Origin: Ulota crispa
Taxonomy: Eukaryota; Streptophyta; Bryopsida; Orthotrichales; Orthotrichaceae
NCBI GenBank assembly: GCA_963920765.1
Contig: OY987242.1
Location: 35,426,002 to 35,490,001, forward strand
DNA length: 64,000 bases
Direction of reading: 5' to 3'
The notes beneath the pieces were generated by a model. That model searched no databases, was not told the origin of the DNA, and saw only the letters and a list, made by a program, of their open reading frames with translations. This document shows, in pieces, positions 56,501 to 64,000 of the stretch. The position numbers and the translations under genes were made by a program. Within the stretch, counting starts at the first letter, position 1; each line of letters opens with the position of its first letter.

Positions 56501-59261
56501 TTTCCAAATCTCTGAGAACATTCGAAGCCAAAATCTTAACAAATGGTTCGGTAGCAAAGAACCCCGGTTTACTTGACTCACAACTGCAGTCTCCGAGCTC
56601 AGACTTCAAGTCAAGTCCGACAAAGTCATGAAAGCACAAAATATTGAAATAGGTACCCTCAGTCTAAGACGTTAATTTTGTTGTATGGGCATTACTGCTA
56701 ATGCCTACCACTGTAACACCCAAAGCTCTAAAATGTCGGACTACTGTAGATTTTGGTTTCAGGGGTGCCTGCCTTTAGAAACTGCCAAAATCATGAAAAG
56801 AAAAGGCTATTTAACTAAATGAACTACATATTTACAAGCGTGCCCACCCTTCATAGCAAAACCAGTCATTACTAGTAGAAAAGTTGTTTCAGGAACCAAT
56901 TAGAATGTCAGAGCTTAGTGAAGGCCATTTAGTTTCCTTTGGAAACCAAACACTGAATAAATGTAGCTTGGTTCCCAAAACTGACTTTTCTAACTACAGG
57001 TGCAAGGGAAGAAGTCCCTAAGGCCTAAACCAATAGAGATTTCAAAACTATGAAACAATGCAAGTGCTAAGCAGTGCAAACGTCATATTTGTTAATTTGG
57101 GAAAAATGGTACATTTTGGGACTTTCAAATTTTGATCTGAAAGTTTTAGGAGGCCTCCTAAAACCAAGTTCAGCTTTTTTTTTTGTACATGTGTCCTCAC
57201 TTGAGAGGAGGAATTTGAGAGGAAAAAATCTTAGTGGCTCAGACTGAATTTGATACCTTTGAATTTGGTTTAAGGTAACTTTTTGGGTTTAAGGTGGAGT
57301 ACAAAGTGGGACACCTGTTTTTCCCAAATTAACGAATATGGTGTTTTCATCATAAACAAGGTTTAAGGTAGGAGCACCCAATATTAACGGTAGGTATATT
57401 GGCGTCACTCTTTACACAAAAAGGTCATTTTAAAACTCAAATTTAGATATACCATAAATAACTTATCATTTTGGTCAGCATCAATAAACTATCTATGATT
57501 TACTTAGATTTAAGTTCTAGAATGACCACCTTGTGTAAAGAGTGACGCCATTAAGTACTCTATTGGTATAAGATGCTCTACTTGGAAGTTTTAAGGAACT
57601 GGATGGATTTGTGGACACTCGCCTTTGACAAGCATTTGTGACATGGACTATGCTTGCTTACACAACCCTTGGGATTGTTTCTCATGATATTCAACATTAC
57701 TACAAAAGCAAAGGAAATAATGGGAAGAATGTGAAGAGGGGGAAGATTTGGATAACGTACACGGAGGGAGCCCTTGCGATGGTTGTGTACCGAGGCACAG
57801 ACGCCGTCAGCCAAGCGGTACTCGTGCATGATCCAGTTGGTTTTGACGCCTTTGGGCGCTCGGCCCTTGTAAAAGACGAGCGCCTTTTTGACGCCGATCT
57901 TGCGAATGCCGCCCACGGCCGTGTGGATGGGCTTGTCCGTGCCCGTGGCTTTCCAGTACCCCGACGCCGCCGCTCGGTTGGGCCTGGCTCCATTCGGGTA
58001 CTTCCGGTCCCTCGGGCTGAAGAAGTACCACTCTCTCTCTCCAAAGATGGCTTTTCCTGCACATCCACCACCCACTCACCCGGTCACCCTCAACGAAATC
58101 ATGGAGCTAAAACCATGCAAGCCTTGAACCCCAGCTTCAACAATCTACAGTGGTGCCTCGATAAGATGAAGATGAAGATATCCGGACAGCATATTCATTT
58201 CGTGTAAGGAAAGCATTCATTGTAATCAAATACATCTTTTGTAATTCCCCAATTGTTAGGGACAGTCATCTCCTTCATCTTAGCTAAGCATTTTTTTTAT
58301 AAAGGTTCATCTTAAAAAGGCACTACTGTACTTTGTTTACTACGTTTGTTTGTTTGTATGTCTATCTTGTAATTATTGTATATATCACTATATATGACAT
58401 GTGAATTCAACAAAACTGGTGGATATTCACCGTAGATTTGTAATAGTTCTAAGTCTTTTATTTGAAGTTGTGTGAAGTTGAATGGTACAATTTGAGCGCT
58501 TCAGGTATGTTCACACTTGGTGTTATGTCAAGAATTGTAGTAACAAAGGAAAATTAGATGCATTTGGGCACACCTTTAGACTGCATTCATATTACTAAGT
58601 AATGCCCCTCTCAGCACCAAGTGTGAACATACCCTTAGATTATTGTGCCAAGATAACGAAACTGACGTTCATGTTCAAACAGCTGCTAGGAGTTCTTAAG
58701 TCCTTCTTTCCATTTATAATCCTATGCCTCAAACTAACTCTTCACTACCTCTCCTGTAATTTATTCCGGTGTGGTTCAAGCTAGTTAAAACCACTCTGGC
58801 TTGAAATGCAGTACGTCATATGGCAATGTCACTTAAAAGTGAATAATTTTACAGTTAGAAATTACGTGATAAAAAAAAGCTAGTATTTTAGCATTGATAC
58901 TGATTGACCCGGGTGTTACGTCACGGCAATTCTGACATACGAAATACACAGCAGAAGGAAAAAGGGGAACACATCCAGAGATAGAGATATATGGAGGAGA
59001 ATATGAGAATGCAGAATGGGATCAAATAAATACAATTACGAAGAAAGAGAAAGTGGAGGGCAGATGATGTTTTACAGTACCAGGGAGGTCCCAGGGGTCG
59101 AACTTGTACAAGTCGATTTCGGCAATGACAGGAATGGCAAACACCTGCGACTCAGCCTTGCGACACAAGTAATGAAGCACCAGCTCTTCGTCCGTGGGGT
59201 GGAACCGGAACCCCGGCGGCAACTGGAGCTGCGTCACTGGACCTCCAGTGGGCGACGCCAT
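50594..59261 (-). CDS. NAC-domain transcription factor, four exons
   Basis: Exons 59081-59261, 57761-58056, 55365-55457 and 50594-51391 (minus) join in frame to 455 residues, stop TGA at 50594-50596. The NAC domain spans about residues 13-172 with all five subdomains: [14 protein letters not shown] at the start, [39 protein letters not shown] (WKATG at 95-99), then KKALVFYKG...[11 protein letters not shown] and [12 protein letters not shown] from exon 3. The tail (191-455) is rich in Gln, Asn, Thr and Ser and is a likely activation region. Domain signatures resemble the ATAF/NAP/NAC2 side of the family, many members of which act in stress and senescence; the exact clade is not resolved. The introns (1024, 2303 and 3973 bp) are loaded with MITEs and a Helitron-like element. 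An alternative start lies three codons upstream (ATG at 59268-59270). Confidence 0.95.
51392..52407. other. NAC intron 3, 3' part
   Basis: Contains a diverged piece at about 51460-51560 resembling the 53484-53746 family (TTATTCGATAATTTGG, then a CCTCCTGAATTTGAATTCAGGAG-like palindrome). The rest is unrecognised. Confidence 0.45.
52408..52721. mobile_element. MITE related to 45642-45922, NAC intron 3
   Basis: It shares the order of TTGCCCCA, ATTAACTTCTTGACATTTTA-like, ACCTCCAA and GGTAACCTAAATG blocks; the ends are diverged. Confidence 0.68.
52722..53483. other. NAC intron 3, nothing recognised
   Basis: No feature recognised. Confidence 0.5.
53484..53746. mobile_element. MITE with CATATTCGTTAATTTGGG ends, copy 1
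   Basis: It aligns along its length with 57081-57343. The ends are inverted repeats (right end complement CACCATATTTGTTAATATGG). It contains a perfect 20-bp palindrome, TTTTAGGAGGCCTCCTAAAA, at 53548-53567. Confidence 0.87.
53840..54093. mobile_element. MITE related to 53484-53746, 254 bp
   Basis: The ends CACCATATTAGGTAAACTGG and, reverse complemented, CACCATACTAGGGAAATTGG are inverted repeats. It also keeps GGTACCATTTTGTACTCCACC-like and AAAATGTACTATTTTTCCC blocks. Confidence 0.75.
54382..54890 (-). mobile_element. Helitron-like non-autonomous element, copy 2, 509 bp
   Basis: Read on the minus strand it starts TCTATATAATAACATAACAC at 54890 and ends GGGCACCTATACTAG at 54382, with host A before and T after. 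TC...CTAG between A and T is the Helitron signature. No Rep/helicase frame. It is in NAC intron 3. Confidence 0.75.
54891..55364. other. NAC intron 3, 5' part
   Basis: No feature recognised up to the exon 3 donor at 55363-55364. Confidence 0.5.
55458..57080. other. NAC intron 2, 3' part
   Basis: No repeat or frame I can support; less AT-extreme than the surrounding introns. Confidence 0.5.
57081..57343. mobile_element. MITE with CATATTTGTTAATTTGGG ends, copy 2
   Basis: Highly similar to 53484-53746, including the perfect 20-bp palindrome at 57144-57163. It lies in NAC intron 2, one intron away from copy 1. Confidence 0.88.
57364..57583. mobile_element. Foldback element next to NAC exon 2, 220 bp
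   Basis: Inverted arms share GGCGTCACTCTTTACACAA and its complement. The left end starts TAAGGTAGGAGCACCCA, recalling the TAAGGTAG family. Confidence 0.83.
58146..58330. mobile_element. pogo-like MITE, reference copy, 185 bp
   Basis: TA-flanked ends CAGTGGTGCCTCGATAAGAT and, reverse complemented, CAGTAGTGCCTTTTTAAGAT. CAGTGG..CCTCGATAA is typical of pogo-group Tc1/mariner elements. It lies in NAC intron 1, close to exon 2. Confidence 0.88.
58502..58635. mobile_element. Small MITE in NAC intron 1, about 134 bp
   Basis: Perfect 19-bp inverted repeats GGTATGTTCACACTTGGTG at 58504-58522 and 58615-58633. Confidence 0.88.
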
Positions 59262-59390
59262 AATCACCATTTTCCTCTTTCTCTCACACAAATATTCAGC
59301 CAAGTCTCCCTTTCCCCTTGTAGAGCCAAGCACCTCTAAATAACACTCTCCACCTGGAGACCCCTAGCTTTTCACAGATGGTAACACAAC

Positions 59391-59398
59391 TTTATATA
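59391..59398 (-). promoter_or_regulatory. TATA box candidate of the NAC gene
   Basis: On the minus strand the sequence reads TATATAAA about 130 bp upstream of the NAC start codon. Its position and sequence fit a core promoter TATA box. The transcript start was not determined. Confidence 0.5.
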
Positions 59399-59399
59399 C

Positions 59400-59990
59400 T
59401 GCAACTAGCTCGGTACTAACAACTTCCACCTCCCAAATCCGCTACTAGTAGTCTAGTACATCATACTGAAATCCCTGAGTATGTAATTTCCTGTGGGTTG
59501 GGCGACAGTCTACAAGAATTCAAATCAAATTGAGTTCACTAATTTCATGAATTTTAGCTCTAGTTTGGACACTAGGGAGGTTACAAAGGCGGTGGATTTT
59601 TTGTGTAAACCTTACAGTGTTAAATGGGGTGGTTTTGGCAACACTGGGTCTGGTTTGACGACGTGGGCTTGGACGAGTAAGCGAGGGTGGACGGACAAAG
59701 CGTGAGCTCCTCTTGTGGGACTGGGAGGTGAAACGGAGTGACCATTGGTTTCACAAATCTCTGCATTTGTCCAGCCAATTCTGATGACGAAACCCAAAAA
59801 CTTGCTAAATTTTCACTGCAACATCCTGGGACTTGTGCAAAGTGCTAGCCCGGGTAATTATTCAGAAATACTCAAATGGACCACCTTCTAGTACATGAAA
59901 GTTGATGAAACAGAAACCCCTCCCTTCAATCCAGGATTCTTAGCATGCATTACAATCGTACAAGAGACAGGTCCCTAGTCGAATTTGGCA
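59400..59990. promoter_or_regulatory. Proximal upstream region of the NAC gene
   Basis: Upstream of the TATA candidate. No defined element was recognised, and no repeat family is seen in this stretch. Confidence 0.35.
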
Positions 59991-61070
59991 AAACCAAAAT
60001 GAACTCGAATTAGACGCGAAAAGGTAACGCTCTGACACAAACTGGAGCGGTAGTGGAGAGGGAGGGTATTAGGCTATCAGTCACCACCACTAACCCACTC
60101 GAATACTCACTGAAAACACTGGTCCAGGCATATTCAGTGAAAACACTGGTCCAGGCTCAAGAACCTGCACTAGGGCTGCTACGACAAAGGAAGACTCCGC
60201 ATGCGAGGTTTACAATTCAGGGTGCTACTAGGGTGTGGGACTATTTATTAAGCCGCTGGCCTCGGCACTCCTTTGACTGGTGACGACGAGGAAATAAGTT
60301 AAAGCCGCAACGCAACGGCGTTGTTGTCACTACAACTACTCGAGGAGCCAGGCTTGCAACAGGCCGAACTGGTGAGATTGATCACTATCCAAGCGGCGAG
60401 CTTACCACACACCAAAGCAGGTCGCCTGAGGTGATTGAATTGTCAGAGAAAGACCGCTCATGCGAGGTCTCTAATTTGCCTCGATCTAGCTCGGGTCCAC
60501 AGGCAACTCTCATCTGGCCACTACGTACGTCGTGCGCTCCGCCAGAACCGTGCTAATCGAGACCTCTCCGCGCGCCTTTGGTGAGATCTACTCACAACGC
60601 CGCTTACGATTATACCAAAGGGTGTGCTGGGAGCGGTGCTAGTAAGAGCGACAGGCTTAGCAGGAGAAGGAATTGCAGTGGAGTATTCCAAAGGAAGTGG
60701 GATTTGCGGCGATGAGGAGCATGAATTTGAGGGACGAGGGGGGATGGGGTGGGGATCGGCGAGGCGCTTATCATACAAAAGGTGTGCGCTCTGGCTGGAG
60801 GACGGCCAGATCGGGTGGGCCGCAAGCTCACGAGAAGGTGGAGCCTGGAGAGCAACCTCGCCTGCCTTCCCTTCCCCTTCCCGGTTCCCGCTACGACCAC
60901 CCGCCGCGTCCCCCGGAAGCCTCCTCGGCGGCTTCTCCGCCTTCCACGTCATTGCGTTGACCGGCGCCGGCCGGTTTTAGTACCGAAGCGCTCGGTCGGG
61001 TGTCTGTAAGGACCAATAACCGAACAGGTAAGGTAGGAGGTACCGCACAGCAGTAAGGGTAGGAGGCTCT
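59991..61070. other. GC-rich island upstream of the NAC gene
   Basis: GC-rich from about 60270 to 61010 with long frames on both strands (60624-60980 plus, 60521-60952 minus). None is recognisable, and several frames stay open together as expected of GC-rich DNA. A 27-bp duplication (TGAAAACACTGGTCCAGGC) lies at 60106-60155. It could be a distal promoter, a 5' exon of another gene or a fragment. Confidence 0.35.
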
Positions 61071-61099
61071 AAGAGCATCTCCAGCATTGCCTTTCAAAC

Positions 61100-61328
61100 T
61101 CAACCCCGAAGGGCCCTTGGGCTCAGGAGCTACGGTACCAAATACGGTCACAATCAATATTCAAAAATTTGAATTAGCTAGAAATTAAGTGTTACAATCA
61201 TACACACTGAAGGCTTGTATGATGGTGGGTGCAAAAAAATTTGGAAAGCCCTTAGTGTAGCTCAAATACGTTTGTACAACCGGCCATACATACGGCCGTA
61301 AAGGGCTTTTGTGACATTTTGGGGTTAA
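61100..61328. mobile_element. TTAA-type MITE, family C copy 2, 229 bp
   Basis: It aligns with 37634-37853. The left end is TCAACCCCGAAGGGCCC (TTAA mutated to TCAA); the right end, reverse complemented, is TTAACCCCAAAATGTCAC. Confidence 0.8.
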
Positions 61329-61887
61329 CACTTCAAAACAATGTGCGGGGAGATTTTGAGCTACTTTAGCAAAAATCCTACATTTCTCATGTTCATCCAC
61401 TTTTTTCAGTGGATGCACCAGCTATTCCCTATATACTTAATTACTTACATTATAATATAAAAAAATCTAAAAATCTAGTCATTTTTTAGCCTGTAGATTT
61501 AGATTCCAATTGGTTTTTTGCACATTTCATTCGGTTGACTTTCTATTGTTTTTCGGCTCTCCTCGTACATTGCTTCAAGAGATTACATGTATTTTGGAAG
61601 AGCCCTCAAAATTCTTGCTCTCTAGTCATGCACTTTCATATGTGGGCCACATGGCTCTTACACTTCAAGCGTGCCCCATAAATAGTTATTTGACCATTCA
61701 CCAAATGGAAAATATTATAAAGCTCACTAAACTTAGGATGAATAAAGTCTTGAAGGGTCATTGCTTTGACTCAATAGAATGGAGTGCCACAAGGGAATTT
61801 TAACGAGGCCTTGAGCGTTTCTCATCCATGCTTAGAGTGTGTTAGACCCTGCCAGTGCAAGGCTAGGGAAGCCTTGATTCAGCTCAG
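61329..61887. other. AT-rich intergenic, nothing recognised
   Basis: The frame 61510-61803 is unrecognised and lacks coding character. Confidence 0.45.
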
Positions 61888-62095
61888 GCTCTAAAATGGT
61901 TCCCCTCCTCAAATGTACTATAATTTTAGTACATGTTGTTGTCATTTCAACTTCAAAGTTTCATAACTAATTCCACAAAATTTCAAAACATATGAAACAA
62001 TGTGGGTCAAATGCCAATTCCTCTTGACTTTGAAGGAAAATTTAATGAAAAATATTTCAAGAAGTCTCACCTCCCCAAAATTCAATTTCAAATGA
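61888..62095. repeat. Interspersed repeat, reverse copy of 2614-2890
   Basis: Shares blocks in reverse orientation with 2614-2890; the ends are near GCTCTAAAATGG and CACCTCCCCAAAATTCAATT. Confidence 0.68.
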
Positions 62096-62152
62096 GCCTT
62101 CTACATTAGCAGCTGTTCAAAAAATAGCATAGCATGAATGAAAAAGTACAAT

Positions 62153-62687
62153 AAATAATGCATTTAGGTTGCCCCCATACTAATTTTTCAATGTTTTACA
62201 CTAGTATAGAAATACTTACTAGCAATACGCATGTTTATCCAATGTAAACACAAACGATCAAGGCGCGGACACAAGTACTTCTCTTTTTCTTTTTTTAAAA
62301 TTTGGGCACAGACACAACCTAGCAACTGTGCTTTTACATTTGCATAATGATTCTAGCATGGATAACCACCCTGCTTAGTCCGGCCCATCCATATGCTTGT
62401 CTTGTCCAACAACCAAATCTCACCCAATGTGACAACTATGGTGCCCCATACTAATTTTTCAACATTTTACACTATAGGAATATTTCTTGGCAGTCTGACA
62501 TTACAATAATTTTCATCAATAATTATTACAACAAACAATTTTTAACAACAATAAATTTGCCAAAAATCAAAACATTGTTGTTTAAGTCGTAAATTGTCTG
62601 AAATCCAAGTATTTAGAGACTTGCATGCACCTCCAAGTGATAAGTCATGAAGTAATTTTTCACGGTAAGGCAACCTAAATGCACTAT
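62153..62687. mobile_element. MITE related to 45642-45922, enlarged copy
   Basis: The ends AATAATGCATTTAGGTTGCC and, reverse complemented, AATAGTGCATTTAGGTTGCC frame 535 bp. A second partial left part begins near 62441 (GTGCCCCATACTAATTTTTC), so the middle is an insertion or partial duplication. Confidence 0.75.
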
Positions 62688-63480
62688 TTAATTTAATGGT
62701 ACAAAAATCTCATAACCGAAATGAATAAGGGTATTAGGATGTGTGGTAACTACACCAATTAATACCTGTAGACTCTACAACAAAATGGAGTTATAAGGCA
62801 CTATTTTAATATCTTTTTTTTTCTTGTTTCTCCCTCTTAAACTAAGGGTTGTCTTCCAGCAAGGGTATTTACATGTAGTGCAAGAAAAAGCTTGGCCCAA
62901 GCTTTAGCAAATGTTGGGATGAAAAAAATAACAATCAATACTTGGACCCATCGTCCTACTCTCTTTGCCCGTCTAAAGAAGCTTTTTCTGGAGGGCTAAC
63001 AATCATCCTGCTAAAATCACAATGACATCTGTAATATCATATATCCAATTTTTATGATATCACATGTTTAGTCTTTCTAATACTACCACATAAGTATAAT
63101 TTGAAAATTTATTGAAAGTTTTACTTTGCATTCTATCTAACATATGAAAATCCTAATAAAATTTTAATGATGAGTGTGTAGCATAAAAAACACCAACAAT
63201 TAGTTCCCTAAGTACACCAATTTTTTTCTTCCACACGTAGCAGAAAAGAGTTATAAATCGTGCCTTGTTTTATTTAGTTCTTTCTTTTCTTTTCACTTTA
63301 GGAGACTTGCAATTTGGTTGAAAGCTGATAAAACACAATGCACGGGTGACTCCAAGTGACCTATCCACAAAACCCAATAACATATTTTCTGGATGTCAAT
63401 GACGGTTGCTTGCACTACGAGAGATGCCCTAGATTTGCAAAACTTCAAAATGTTAGGGGACAATGAAGTTTTATTGCAAT
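62688..63480. other. AT-rich intergenic with a diverged repeat
   Basis: 63005-63200 relates to 45140-45480. Otherwise nothing recognised. Confidence 0.5.
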
Positions 63481-64000
63481 GCTAGAAATGTCCTACGGGC
63501 ATCCTCATTCCGGTCGAGATGAGGGTGTAATAACAATGTGGATCCAAGTGTAACCAAAGAATATTGTCCCCCATTTGGCTGCAAAACCAAACAAGAAACT
63601 TATGGTCTTGGCACTAGAGCAATCTTGGTCAACATTTGAAGGAAACTTATAAAGCTTGGCAACTTGGTCTTTATCAATTTGATGGGCACATGCAACTGAC
63701 TCTCTGACATTTCCTTCCAAATTATTCCATCCTTCTCACATTCATCCTCTTAGATCATGCACTCCTCTTCCTTGGTAACTATGAAGTCGGTCGCAAATTG
63801 GGGTTGCAAACTCCCTGATGCTAGGGCCACAGGGGCCAAAATAACCAGTTTGAAACGGATGAAGAAGTAACCTGTACTTTTGGAATATTGGGAGACAATC
63901 ATTTTTCAAGGTTTCATCTATTGTTTTATCAAACACAACCTCTTCACCATTCTTAAGCAAGAGGTTTGAGATGCCAATTTGTGCACTCTCAAAAATGTCA
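63481..64000 (-). pseudogene. Decayed coding-like sequence running off the window end
   Basis: Read on the minus strand from the window edge, an open frame (DIFESAQIGISNLLL..., to about 63840) passes by a frame change into a second stretch (DFIVTKEEE...). That second stretch continues through two stops to about 63490. Composition is protein-like and less AT-rich than the surroundings. I do not recognise the family; a transposon remnant or decayed gene are both possible. Confidence 0.35.

Overview
This is a 64 kb piece of a land-plant nuclear genome: long, AT-rich, repeat-filled DNA with four spliced genes in small GC-rich islands. The plant assignment rests on a WRKY and a NAC transcription factor, GT-AG introns up to about 4 kb, and a dense population of plant-type non-autonomous transposons. 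Nothing fixes the species or major clade. The large introns and GC-rich exons in an AT-rich background suit several lineages. No bacterial, organellar or viral segment was recognised.

Gene layout. (1) 12788-18924, minus strand: a four-exon glutathione S-transferase-like/thioredoxin-fold protein with a CPYC redox motif; an open 5' extension could encode a transit peptide. (2) 28570-30070, minus strand: a WRKY factor whose first two exons are clear. Its third exon (zinc-finger half) starts at the right edge of a 200-base run of N and is hidden by the gap. (3) 44732-48868, plus strand: a complete four-exon short-chain dehydrogenase/reductase that has lost the Gly-rich cofactor motif, NNAG and YxxxK, so it is probably a pseudoenzyme. 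(4) 50594-59261, minus strand: a complete four-exon NAC factor with a long Q/N-rich tail. All reconstructed splice sites except the unseen WRKY end keep the reading frame. The genes look independent; no cluster or shared pathway is evident. GC-rich islands at 20.8-22.5 kb and 60.0-61.1 kb look gene-like or promoter-like but have no gene I can defend.

The rest is a graveyard of small mobile elements. The most striking set is at least eight loci bounded by TTAA and ends close to TTAACCCYTRARG, in several size classes (about 80, 220-250, 290 and 880-940 bp). TTAA targets and CCCT/CCCC ends are hallmarks of piggyBac transposons, which are not a commonly described part of plant genomes. One element sits inside one arm of a foldback repeat, and the other arm preserves the near-empty site. 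Other classes are Stowaway-, mariner- and pogo-like MITEs with TA duplications, MULE-like foldbacks with a 9-bp duplication, Helitron-like elements with TC...CTAG ends inserted between A and T, several long hairpins, a decayed satellite-like array ending next to the GST gene, and minisatellites. Many lie in introns or just downstream of genes.
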